Below, in pieces: positions 30,690 through 38,590 of a DNA stretch of 40,027 bases; the first letter of the stretch is position 1, and the number at the start of each line of letters is the position of its first letter. The stretch lies in the NCBI GenBank assembly GCA_017464245.1, contig JAFUDV010000027.1:1-40027 (forward strand). Direction: 5' to 3'. Under the pieces are notes generated by a model that saw only the letters and a program-made list of their open reading frames with translations, made no database searches and had not been told where the DNA came from. The position numbers were made by a program, and so were the translations under genes. This DNA is from Bacteroidales bacterium (GTDB lineage Bacteria; Bacteroidota; Bacteroidia; Bacteroidales; UBA932).

Positions 30690-31901
30690 CTATTCCGTCC
30701 TTTGAGCCTTGCGGTAAAGCATGAGGTATTGTTCCACGGCTTGTTCCAGGTCACGGACGAGGACGTGCTCGTCATCCCGGTGCGCGACGGTGATGCTGCC
30801 CGGGCCGCAGATGGCTTTGTGCGTGAAGTTCTTCAGGTGCGGGGCGTCGCTGCCGAAGGCCACGCTCTTGGACGGCAGGCCTTCGGCGGTCCAGTACCGG
30901 GCCGGTGTGTCGCCCCCGCGGGCCGTGACACGAATTCGTCCGGAAGCGGGGACGGATTCCTCCGCGTCGCTTCGCGACCCAATACGGGCATATGCTCCGG
31001 AATCCGTCCCTGCTTCCGGACCAAGGCTCGCCATCCACTTGCAGACGGCTTCGTCGGAGACGAAGGTCGTCCGGAAATAGAGCCGGCAGGTCAGCTCCGG
31101 GGAGAGGATGTTCTGCGGGTTGTCGCTGTGCACGAGGCCGATGTTCCAGGTGGTCGCCCCCAGGACCGGGTCCATGCCGAAGTCCTTCGCTTTCAAGGTG
31201 TTCACGAACTCCACAAACAGGTCTACGGCGCTGACGCCATGCTCGGGATACCCCGAGTGGAACGCTTCGCCGATGAACCGGAGGTCGAACGACTTCGTCC
31301 CCTTGGAGGCCGATACCATGCAGTTGTCCGTGGGCTCGCCTACGACCAGGTACGGGCCCCGGAAGTCCGTCTTCGCGAACGCCTTCGCGCCCCACGATCC
31401 GGTCTCCTCACCGGCCAGCAGCAACAGCCCGAAGTCCGTGCAGCCCTGCTCCGCGAGCTGCTGGCAGGCCGTCACCATCGCGAACACCTGCCCTTTCGCG
31501 TCGCAGGAACCCCGGCCCTTGATGACGTCCTTGAGATTCTTTCGTCGGCCTTCGGCCTCCTCAGAATGACAATCACTTTCACCTTCTTCTGAAGGGCAAA
31601 GGCCTTCTGTCATTCCGAGCGGAGCGAAGGAATCTGTCGACGGTAGGGCGAGCCCCTCCGGGAAGGTGGGTGGGATATATGGCGGTACCGTGTCCATGTG
31701 CGAGCAGAAGACGATGCGGGGGGCGCCCCAGGTGAGGAGGAGGTTGAGGGTTCCGTCGCCGACTTCCTCGGTGCGCAGCACGGGCCGGTTCGCCGCGGGG
31801 AACATCCCCGGCAGGCGCCCAGCGAGCCACTCCGCCACTTTCCGCTCCTTTCCTGAAGTGGAATCGAGGTCCAGAAAACCCTTAAAAAAAGACCAATCCA
31901 T
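30690..31901 (-). CDS. M20 family metallohydrolase (ArgE/DapE-like) with repeat inserts
   Basis: A 403-residue zinc amidohydrolase. Metal-binding and catalytic residues: His68 and Asp70 (SHMDTVPP), Asp134 (GRGSCDAKGQ), Glu165-Glu166 (LAGEETGS), Glu189-Asp192 (VGEPTD), and a C-terminal His (ITVAHRDDE). It belongs with ArgE/DapE; DapE (succinyl-DAP desuccinylase) is favoured by the many dap genes here, ArgE is the alternative. Two foreign stretches are in frame: residues about 85-125 (family A pair, 31534-31640) and about 28 residues in the lid domain (family D copy, 30938-31021). ATG 31901 is preferred; a start at 31964 would run through the terminator-like hairpin. Confidence 0.85.
   Translation of the reverse strand: MDWSFFKGFLDLDSTSGKERKVAEWLAGRLPGMFPAANRPVLRTEEVGDGTLNLLLTWGAPRIVFCSHMDTVPPYIPPTFPEGLALPSTDSFAPLGMTEGLCPSEEGESDCHSEEAEGRRKNLKDVIKGRGSCDAKGQVFAMVTACQQLAEQGCTDFGLLLLAGEETGSWGAKAFAKTDFRGPYLVVGEPTDNCMVSASKGTKSFDLRFIGEAFHSGYPEHGVSAVDLFVEFVNTLKAKDFGMDPVLGATTWNIGLVHSDNPQNILSPELTCRLYFRTTFVSDEAVCKWMASLGPEAGTDSGAYARIGSRSDAEESVPASGRIRVTARGGDTPARYWTAEGLPSKSVAFGSDAPHLKNFTHKAICGPGSITVAHRDDEHVLVRDLEQAVEQYLMLYRKAQRTE
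30938..31021 (-). repeat. Structured repeat, family D copy 2 (inside the M20 gene)
   Basis: Arms 30938-30960 and 30999-31021 pair over 23 positions with one G.U wobble and no mismatch. The minus-strand centre reads GCATATGCCCGTATTGGG then GTCGC-GAA-GCGAC, parallel to GCATATACCCGTCAGGG then GCTGC-GAA-GCAGC in the aspS leader. The arms are unrelated in sequence to those of copy 1. Confidence 0.8.
31534..31571 (-). repeat. Short repeat, family A copy 2 (inside the M20 gene)
   Basis: On the minus strand TGTCATTCTGAGGAGGCCG leads into AAAGAATCT; the middle holds GGCCTTCGGCC as a small hairpin. It faces copy 3 in inverted orientation. Confidence 0.65.
31608..31640 (+). repeat. Short repeat, family A copy 3 (inside the M20 gene)
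   Basis: TGTCATTCCGAGCGGAGCG followed by AAGGAATCTGTCGA, matching the murB copy closely. Together with copy 2 and a 36-base spacer it forms an in-frame insert in the M20 gene. Confidence 0.7.
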
Positions 31902-31918
31902 AATCTGTGTTGAAAAAT

Positions 31919-31942
31919 GGGCAAAACAGCCTGTTTTTGCCC
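31919..31942. terminator. Hairpin with T-runs on both sides, downstream of asd
   Basis: GGGCAAAACAG pairs with CTGTTTTTGCCC apart from one bulge. On the minus strand the stem is followed by ATTTTT, on the plus strand by GATTTTTC. It probably ends the asd transcript (minus strand). Confidence 0.6.
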
Positions 31943-31998
31943 GATTTTTCTTGTTTTTTACCAATATCCGGGCAGAATCACCTGTTTTTGCCCGATTT
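31930..31998. repeat. Two direct 18-base repeats
   Basis: CCTGTTTTTGCCCGATTT stands at 31930-31947 and again at 31981-31998, 51 bases from start to start. The first copy is half of the hairpin; GGGCAG (31970-31975) gives the second copy a weaker partner. It looks like a duplicated terminator. Confidence 0.6.
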
Positions 31999-32026
31999 CG
32001 CCGACGGAAGGGTGCCGATCAGCCTT

Positions 32027-33019
32027 TCAGCCCTCAATCAGGCCCTTCTCCAGGAGGAGCTGGGCGATCTGGACGGCGTTGGTGGCGGCACCCTTCCTCA
32101 GGTTGTCGGCCACGCACCAGAAGTTGAGGCCGTTCTCCACGGAGAAGTCGCGGCGGATGCGGCCGACGAAGACTTCGTCCTTGCCCTCGGCAAAGCGGGG
32201 CATGGGATAGACCTTGTTCGCGGGGTCGTCCTGGACGACGACCCCGGGCATCGACGCCATCAGCGCCCGGGCCTCATCGACCTCGAAAGGTTTCAGGAAC
32301 TCCACGTTGACACTTTCGCTGTGACCGCCCCAGACCGGCACGCGGACGGTGGTGGCGGTGACGGCGATGCTGTCGTCGCGGAGGATCTTGCGGGTTTCGT
32401 TGACCATCTTCATCTCCTCCTTCGTGTAGCCGTTCTCGAGGAAGGTGTCGATATGCGGAAGCGTGTTCAGATCAATAGGATAGGGGTAGAAATCCCCCTC
32501 GCCGCCGGCGCGTTCGGCCTTGAGCTGGTTCACGCCCTTCTGGCCGCTGCCGGAGACGCTTTGGTAGGTGCTCACGACGATGCGTTTGATGCCATAGGCC
32601 TTGTGGAGCGGAGCCAGGGCCATCACCATCTGGATGGTGGAACAGTTCGGATTGGCGATGATATAGTCGTCCGGTCCCAGGACGTCGCCGTTGATTTCGG
32701 GGACGACGAGTTTCTTCCCCGGGTCCATGCGCCAGTAGGACGAATTGTCCACCACGCGGCAGCCCGCGGCCGCAAACTTCGGCGCGAGTTCGCCCGACGC
32801 GGCACCGCCGGCGCTGAAGATGGCGACGACCGGTTTCCGGGCGATGGCCTCGTCGGCACTCATCACCGTCCATTCACGGCCCTGGAACACAACTTTCTTC
32901 CCCCAGGAGCGGGAAGAGGCCACGGGAAGAAGCTCGGTCACGGGGAAATGACGCTCCTCCAACACCCTTAACATTTTGGAGCCCACCAGGCCGGTGGCCC
33001 CCACTACTGCTACTTTCAT
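32027..33019 (-). CDS. asd: Aspartate-semialdehyde dehydrogenase
   Basis: A 330-residue NADP-dependent enzyme that reduces aspartyl phosphate to the semialdehyde, the branch point for lysine/DAP and threonine/methionine. Motifs: VVGATGLVGSKMLRVLEER at the start, the catalytic Cys in ANPNCSTIQMV, STYQSVSGSGQKG, and VPVWGGHSESVNVEF with the catalytic His. Length is typical. A TATCTTTG box (33045-33052, minus) lies 25 bases upstream. The aspartokinase gene precedes it on the same strand with an 80-base gap. Confidence 0.97.
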   Translation of the reverse strand: MKVAVVGATGLVGSKMLRVLEERHFPVTELLPVASSRSWGKKVVFQGREWTVMSADEAIARKPVVAIFSAGGAASGELAPKFAAAGCRVVDNSSYWRMDPGKKLVVPEINGDVLGPDDYIIANPNCSTIQMVMALAPLHKAYGIKRIVVSTYQSVSGSGQKGVNQLKAERAGGEGDFYPYPIDLNTLPHIDTFLENGYTKEEMKMVNETRKILRDDSIAVTATTVRVPVWGGHSESVNVEFLKPFEVDEARALMASMPGVVVQDDPANKVYPMPRFAEGKDEVFVGRIRRDFSVENGLNFWCVADNLRKGAATNAVQIAQLLLEKGLIEG

Positions 33020-33044
33020 GATTCGTCTTACAATTAACCAGGGG

Positions 33045-33052
33045 CAAAGATA
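33045..33052 (-). promoter_or_regulatory. -7 box for asd
   Basis: TATCTTTG on the minus strand, 25 bases before ATG 33019. No good -33 element. It lies between thrA-type gene and asd, so asd has its own promoter. Confidence 0.55.
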
Positions 33053-33099
33053 AGCATTCCATCCGGAAAGTGAAAGAGGTTCCGGGACGGGCCGGCGGT

Positions 33100-35178
33100 T
33101 TAGCGCAGGATGTCGTTCAGGAGGCTCGCGGCGGCCTGGCGGGCACCTTCGCCGGGGCCCTGGATGACGATGGGCGTGGGGTGGAACGCACTGCGGATGA
33201 GGATGGCGTTCTCCGTGCCTTTCAGATGGTAGGCTGGATGGTCCTCGGGGACCTGCTGCACGCGGATGCCGGCCCGGTAGCCGTCGGCCTTCTTCTCCAG
33301 GAAGGCGACGAAACGGCGGCGGCAGCCGGCGCGGAGCGCCTGGCGGTGCGCCTCGGCGAAGACCGGCTCCATTTCCTCCAGCCCCCGGTAGAAGTCCTCC
33401 AGGGAAACGCCGAACAGGGAGGCGGGGATCATCGGCCGGATGTCCACGTCGCCCTCCTCCAGCTGCACGCCGGCCTCACGGGCGAGGATGAGGAGCTTGC
33501 GCAGCGCATCCCGGCCGCCAAGGTCCAGGCGCGGGTCCGGCTCGGTGAGCCCGGCTTCCTGCGCCGCCCGCACGAGTGAAGCGAACGTGGGCCCCTGCCC
33601 GTAGGCGCTGAGAATCTGGTTCAGGGTGCAGGAGACCACGGCCTCGATCCGCTCCACCTCGTCGCTGCTGTTCGCGCCGATGGCAAGGGATTCGAGCATG
33701 GGCAGGGCCGCGCCCACGGTGGTTTCGTAGCGGAAGAAGCAGCCGTTCTCGCGGGCGGCCGCATGCATGGCGGCATATTCCACGTAGGGGACGGCAAAGG
33801 ACCGCCGGTTGGAGGAGACGATGTTCAGCCCGGCCCGGAACAGGTCCGGATAGCGCCGGTACAGGGTTTCGCTGTCGGTGCAGTCCACGAAGACGGACCC
33901 CTTGGGCGCCAGGTCGATGACCGCATCCACGAAATCGCCCGCGACGCCTCCCTCCAGCGCGGACACGCCGCCCAGGTCGATGCGGTGGCGCCGGCTGTCG
34001 GCGATGCCCGCCACCCGGAGCGCCTTTCCGGTGCGCTCCGTCACGGTGGCGCCGGTGCGTTCCACCATGTCCACGAGCGCCTTTCCCACGGCGCCGAACC
34101 CGGCGATGAACAGGTTCACCTCCCGGACCGGACGCGTCTCGAAGAAGGCGCGGTGCAGCGCCTGCAGGGCGGGGAGTTCCACGGCCCCGCGGACGCCCAC
34201 GAGCAGGACGGAGCCTTCCGTCCGGACCTCGAGGGGCGCGATGCCGGCGGTACGGAGCGTCTCGCGGACTTCCTTCTCCGCCAGGGAGAAATCACCCTCC
34301 GGCGTGCCTACAAGGCAGATTCTTCCACTGACCGACGTGACGCCCACCCAGGGGGAGGCATCCGGCGTGGAAGAGATGCGGGTATATCGGCCCGAAGGGG
34401 CGAACGTATTGCGGATCTCGATGTCGATGCCCGCCTCCATCGCGGGTGCGACGGTGGGGGCGTACAGGACCTTCGCCCCATGCTCCGCCATGTCCAGCGC
34501 GGCGCGGTAGGACATCTCGGGGACGGTGCGGGCGGAGGGGACCTGCCTGGGGTTCGCCGTCATGATGCCCGGGACGTCGGTCCAGATCTGGAGGGACTCC
34601 GCCCCGAGGGCGGCGGCGTAGAGGGCGGCGCTGTAGTCGGAGCCGCCGCGGCCGAGGGTGCACACCTTTCCGGTGGAATCGCCGCAGATGAAGCCCGGGG
34701 CCACGATGACGCCGGCGTCGGTGTCCGCCAGGGCCGATGCGATCCTCCGGTACGTCTCCGGGAGGTCGTCCCGGACGATGAGCTTCCGGGAATCCGCCCA
34801 ATGCACGGCAAAGCCGTCGCAGGCGAGTTTCCGCGCGAGGATGCGGGTGGAGAGGAGTTCGCCGAAGGTGACTTTCTCATCGGCGGGGGCGGCGGCCATT
34901 TCGTCGAACAGCGCTGTCACCTCGGCGGTGGCATCGGCCCGCTCGGCGCCGGTGAAGAGCCGCCGGACGATGGCGAGGTGCCGCTCTTTCAGGGCGGGAA
35001 GGCCGGATGCGTCCCCGGCCGTGCAGGCGAGCAGCCCGTCCGTGCATCCGCTGATCGCGGAACTCACGACGACGACACGCCCCTTGGCCGTTTCTCCGGC
35101 CACGATGTCCAGCACGCGGGACATCGCCGTGGCATCCGCCACGGACGACCCTCCGAATTTCAGAACCCGAAAACCCAT
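33100..35178 (-). CDS. thrA: Bifunctional aspartokinase / homoserine dehydrogenase, short form
   Basis: A 692-residue fusion. Residues 1-268 are aspartokinase (KFGGSSVAD; GRGGSDYSAALYAAALGAE; WTDVPGIMTANPR). Residues 352-692 are homoserine dehydrogenase (NAD fold LFIAGFGAVGKALVD; VDCTDSET; catalytic region DLGGRDALRKLLILA). The regulatory part between them (about 277-350) is only about 75-80 residues, while E. coli ThrA (820 residues) has about twice that with two ACT domains. One ACT domain appears lost, which may change feedback by threonine. It supplies aspartyl phosphate and homoserine. A TACCTTTG box (35198-35205, minus) lies 19 bases upstream and overlaps the divergent cdaA promoter. 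Confidence 0.92.
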   Translation of the reverse strand: MGFRVLKFGGSSVADATAMSRVLDIVAGETAKGRVVVVSSAISGCTDGLLACTAGDASGLPALKERHLAIVRRLFTGAERADATAEVTALFDEMAAAPADEKVTFGELLSTRILARKLACDGFAVHWADSRKLIVRDDLPETYRRIASALADTDAGVIVAPGFICGDSTGKVCTLGRGGSDYSAALYAAALGAESLQIWTDVPGIMTANPRQVPSARTVPEMSYRAALDMAEHGAKVLYAPTVAPAMEAGIDIEIRNTFAPSGRYTRISSTPDASPWVGVTSVSGRICLVGTPEGDFSLAEKEVRETLRTAGIAPLEVRTEGSVLLVGVRGAVELPALQALHRAFFETRPVREVNLFIAGFGAVGKALVDMVERTGATVTERTGKALRVAGIADSRRHRIDLGGVSALEGGVAGDFVDAVIDLAPKGSVFVDCTDSETLYRRYPDLFRAGLNIVSSNRRSFAVPYVEYAAMHAAARENGCFFRYETTVGAALPMLESLAIGANSSDEVERIEAVVSCTLNQILSAYGQGPTFASLVRAAQEAGLTEPDPRLDLGGRDALRKLLILAREAGVQLEEGDVDIRPMIPASLFGVSLEDFYRGLEEMEPVFAEAHRQALRAGCRRRFVAFLEKKADGYRAGIRVQQVPEDHPAYHLKGTENAILIRSAFHPTPIVIQGPGEGARQAAASLLNDILR

Positions 35179-35197
35179 CTCATTTCCTTAAAGTTGC

Positions 35198-35205
35198 CAA
35201 AGGTA
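35198..35205 (-). promoter_or_regulatory. -7 box for the aspartokinase gene
   Basis: TACCTTTG on the minus strand, full match, 19 bases before ATG 35178. Only 13 bases separate it from the -7 box of cdaA on the other strand. Confidence 0.6.
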
Positions 35206-35218
35206 CGAAATCTTTTCT

Positions 35219-35226
35219 TAACTTTG
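35219..35226 (+). promoter_or_regulatory. -7 box for cdaA, 6 bases from the ATG
   Basis: TAACTTTG, full match to TAnnTTTG; TTG at 35194-35196 is 22 bases upstream. ATG 35233 begins 6 bases after the box, so a leaderless mRNA is expected. Confidence 0.6.
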
Positions 35227-35232
35227 CATGTT

Positions 35233-36051
35233 ATGACGAAAGTGCTGGGCATATTCGGTTTCCTGCAGTTCGGGATCGCGGACATCCTGGACATCGCGAT
35301 GGTGGCCCTGCTGGTGTTCTTCCTGCTGCGCAGCATCCGGGGGGACTCCACGGTGGTGAACATCGTCCTGGTGCTCGCCCTGCTCCTGGTGGCGCAGGTC
35401 GTGGCGTCGGCCCTGAACATGCGGATGATGACGGTCCTGCTGAATGCCCTGCTGGACGTGGGCGTGCTGGCGATCATCATCATCTTCCAGCCGGAAATCC
35501 GCCACCTGCTGAACCGATTCGCCATGCAGACGGGCATTTCCCGCCGCACCGGCGACCTGTTCAACCGGCTCCTCGGCATCAAGGAGGAGCGGCTGGGCAG
35601 CCGGAGCGTGGAGGAACTCGCGCAGGCCGTGCGGGCCATGTCGGCGGAGAAGACCGGCGCCCTCATCGTCATCCAGCACAAGAGCTCGATGGACGAGTTC
35701 ATCGACAGCGGAGACCGCTTCGACGCGGAGATCAACCGCCGGCTGATCATGAACATCTTCTTCAAGAATTCCCCGCTGCACGACGGGGCGATGGTCATCG
35801 TGGGCAACCACATCGCGGCGGCCCGCTGCCAGCTCCCCATGACCAACCGGACGGACATCCCGGCCCATTTCGGCATGCGCCACCGGGCGGCCATCGGCCT
35901 CACCGAGGACACGGACGCCGACGTCATCGTGGTCTCCGAGGAGACGGGCGGGGTGCGGTTCGTCCGCAACGGCGAGGCCCGCGAGGTGGAATCCATGCAG
36001 GAACTCCGCCAGCTGCTGGAAGGAGCCATGGACCCGGGAAAGGAGGAATAG
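35233..36051 (+). CDS. cdaA: Membrane diadenylate cyclase
   Basis: A 272-residue c-di-AMP synthase of the CdaA type. Three membrane helices lie in residues 1-90 (IADILDIAMVALLVFFLL; VVNIVLVLALLLVAQVV; VGVLAIIIIFQPE). The DAC domain follows with DGA in SPLHDGAMVIVG and RHR in GMRHRAAIGLTEDT, the two catalytic motifs, both intact. c-di-AMP controls potassium, turgor and cell-wall homeostasis, which fits the neighbouring wall and DAP genes. No CdaR partner gene follows; instead mutS2 starts 3 bases after the stop, so the two form an operon. Confidence 0.95.
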   Translation: MTKVLGIFGFLQFGIADILDIAMVALLVFFLLRSIRGDSTVVNIVLVLALLLVAQVVASALNMRMMTVLLNALLDVGVLAIIIIFQPEIRHLLNRFAMQTGISRRTGDLFNRLLGIKEERLGSRSVEELAQAVRAMSAEKTGALIVIQHKSSMDEFIDSGDRFDAEINRRLIMNIFFKNSPLHDGAMVIVGNHIAAARCQLPMTNRTDIPAHFGMRHRAAIGLTEDTDADVIVVSEETGGVRFVRNGEAREVESMQELRQLLEGAMDPGKEE

Positions 36052-36054
36052 GAG

Positions 36055-38586
36055 ATGGAACTGTCAATGGAAAGGCTGGAAGGAAAGCTCGGTTTCGACC
36101 GGGTGCGGACACTTATCGCGGACCGCTGCTCCACGGATTATGCCGCGGAACGGGTCGCGGAGGAGGCTTTCAGCACGGACCCTTCGGAGATCCGGCGCCG
36201 CCTCCAGCTCACCGACGAGATGCGCCTCATCCTCATGTTCGAGGAGAACTTCCCCACGAGCGGCTACATCGACTGCCTGCATTTCCTCGAACCCATCGGC
36301 AAGAACGCCTCCATCGACCAGCTGTCCCTGGGACGCCTGAGGACCATGCTGGACACGCTCCGGAAAGTCACCGGCTTCTTCCGCGGCATCAAGGACGGCA
36401 TCTACCCGGGGCTCAAGCACATCGCCGCGGCCATCCCGTCCTTCCCCGAGGTGCAGCACCGCATCGACGGTATCCTGGACCGCTACGGCGAGATCAAGGA
36501 CACGGCCTCGGACAAGCTCTACGAGATCCGCACCACCATCCGCGAACGGGAGATCAACGTTTCCAAGCGGATGAACGCCATTCTCCGGAAGGCGCAGCAG
36601 GACGGGCTCGTGGACGCCGACGCCAGCGTCGCCATCCGGGACGGCAAGATGCTCATCCCCGTGGCGTCGGCCAAGAAACGCCAGTTCCCCGGCTTCGTCT
36701 ATGACGAGTCCGCCACCGGCAAGACCACCTTCATCGAACCGGCCGAGATCGTGGCCCTCTCGAACGAGATATCCGAGCTCCGTTTCGCGGAGACCCGCGA
36801 GATCGCGCGCATCCTGCACGAGTTCGCCGAATTCCTGCGGCCGTACGTTCCCGACCTGATGGGCGCGGCGGCCTTCCTCGGGGAGATCGACTTCCTGATG
36901 GCGAAGGCGGGCGTGGCACTGGACTTCATCGCCGGGATGCCCGTCCTGTCCGAAAGCGGCGAGCTGTCGCTCCGGAAGGCGCGCCATCCCCTCCTGGAAC
37001 GCGCCCTGAAGAAAGAGGGGAGGCCCATCGTCCCGCTCACGGCCACCCTCACCCCCGCGAAGCACATCCTCCTGATCTCCGGCCCCAACGCGGGCGGCAA
37101 GTCGGTGTGCCTCAAGACCGTGGGCCTGCTGCAGTACATGTTCCAGTGGGGCATGCTCATCCCCACGTCCGAGACCTCGGAGCTTCCGGTGTTCGACCGG
37201 ATCATGGTCTCCATCGGCGACGACCAGTCCATCGACAACGACCTTTCCACCTACAGCTCCTTCCTGTCCGACATGCGGTCGTTCCTGGAGGAGGCCGACG
37301 CCCGGACGCTCGTCCTTATCGACGAGTTCGGCTCCGGGACGGAACCGGCCGCCGGCGGGGCGATCGCGGAGGCCATCCTCGCGGAACTGGACCGCCGGGG
37401 TGTCTATGGGGTCATCACCACGCACTATACGAACCTGAAGCTCTTCGCCGCGGCCGGGGAGAACGGCGTCGTGAACGGCGCCATGCAGTTCGACGCGAAG
37501 AACATCGCGCCGCTGTTCCAGCTGGAGATGGGCCTGCCCGGCAACTCCTTCGCTTTCGAGCTGGCCCGCAAGATGGGCCTGCCGGAAGCCATCGTGAAGG
37601 ATGCCGAGGACCGGGCCGGCGAGGAATATGTGGGCATCGAGCGGAACCTCCGCAAGATCGCCCGGAACCGTCGTGCCCTGGACGAGAAGCTCACCAAGAT
37701 CCGGGCGACGGACAAGACCCTCGAGGCTGTCACGGACAAGTACCAGAAGGAGCTCCAGGACATCAAGCAGCTTCGGAAGAACATCCTGGACGAGGCCCGG
37801 AAGGAGGCGGAGGAGATCGTGAAGGGGGCCAACCGGCAGGTGGAGAACACCATCCGCACCATCAAGGAGTCCCAGGCCGAGAAGGAGGCCACGCGGGACG
37901 CCCGCGGGCAGCTGCAGGGCTTCCTGGGGGCCCTGGCGGAGAAGAAGCGGGACGACCGGCGCAACCGGGAGGAGTACCTGGACAAGAAGCTCAAGGCGCT
38001 GGAGGAAAGGAAGGAGCGCGAGAAGGCCTGCCGGGCGCGGCGCGCCGGCAAGGAAGACCGGGACGGATCCGCCGGCGAGGAGTCCGAGGCCGAGAAGATG
38101 GCCGCTTTCCGCAGCGCGCCCCTGAAAGTGGGTGAGAAGGTCCGGGTCAAGGACGGCGGCATGGTGGGCGAAGTGTCCAAGGTGTCCACCAAGGCCGTGA
38201 CCGTGATCATCGGCAACCTGTCCACGAAACTGCCCCTGGACCGCGTGGAGCGGGTGACTTCCAATGAATACCGCGCGGCCGTGCGCGAGGCGCCGAAGGC
38301 CCGGCAGGTCTATGACGCCGGCATCGCGGAACGCAAGGCGAACTTCCGCCTGGAGCTGGATGTCCGCGGACAGCGGGTGAACGAGGCCATCGAGAACGTG
38401 ATGCGTTACATCGACGATGCCATCATGCTGGATGTCAGTTCTGTCCGCATCCTGCACGGAAAGGGCACCGGCGCCCTGCGCGAGGAGATCCAGAAATATG
38501 CCCGGACGGTTCCGGGCGTGGTGTCCGCTGCGGACGAACACATCCAGTTCGGCGGCTCGGGCGTGACGGTCATCAAATTCGGCTAG
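36055..38586 (+). CDS. mutS2: MutS2 family ATPase with Smr domain
   Basis: An 843-residue MutS2: clamp/core region (residues 1-330), ATPase with Walker A GPNAGGKS (343-350) and Walker B DEFGSGTEP (about 423-431), then GVITTHYTNLKLFAA, a long charged coiled coil (about 540-670) with a Lys/Glu/Arg linker, a KOW-like segment (GEKVRVKDGGMVGEV), and a C-terminal Smr nuclease domain (ELDVRGQRVNEAIENV; ILHGKGTGALR). In other bacteria MutS2 suppresses recombination or rescues collided ribosomes by splitting them. ATG 36055 is used; 36067 is also possible. Confidence 0.96.
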   Translation: MELSMERLEGKLGFDRVRTLIADRCSTDYAAERVAEEAFSTDPSEIRRRLQLTDEMRLILMFEENFPTSGYIDCLHFLEPIGKNASIDQLSLGRLRTMLDTLRKVTGFFRGIKDGIYPGLKHIAAAIPSFPEVQHRIDGILDRYGEIKDTASDKLYEIRTTIREREINVSKRMNAILRKAQQDGLVDADASVAIRDGKMLIPVASAKKRQFPGFVYDESATGKTTFIEPAEIVALSNEISELRFAETREIARILHEFAEFLRPYVPDLMGAAAFLGEIDFLMAKAGVALDFIAGMPVLSESGELSLRKARHPLLERALKKEGRPIVPLTATLTPAKHILLISGPNAGGKSVCLKTVGLLQYMFQWGMLIPTSETSELPVFDRIMVSIGDDQSIDNDLSTYSSFLSDMRSFLEEADARTLVLIDEFGSGTEPAAGGAIAEAILAELDRRGVYGVITTHYTNLKLFAAAGENGVVNGAMQFDAKNIAPLFQLEMGLPGNSFAFELARKMGLPEAIVKDAEDRAGEEYVGIERNLRKIARNRRALDEKLTKIRATDKTLEAVTDKYQKELQDIKQLRKNILDEARKEAEEIVKGANRQVENTIRTIKESQAEKEATRDARGQLQGFLGALAEKKRDDRRNREEYLDKKLKALEERKEREKACRARRAGKEDRDGSAGEESEAEKMAAFRSAPLKVGEKVRVKDGGMVGEVSKVSTKAVTVIIGNLSTKLPLDRVERVTSNEYRAAVREAPKARQVYDAGIAERKANFRLELDVRGQRVNEAIENVMRYIDDAIMLDVSSVRILHGKGTGALREEIQKYARTVPGVVSAADEHIQFGGSGVTVIKFG

Positions 38587-38590
38587 GCCC

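Noticed and set aside
33763-35232. Upstream extension of the cdaA frame by about 490 codons
   Set aside because: The extension is antisense to the aspartokinase gene. CdaA begins normally at 35233 behind a -7 box.
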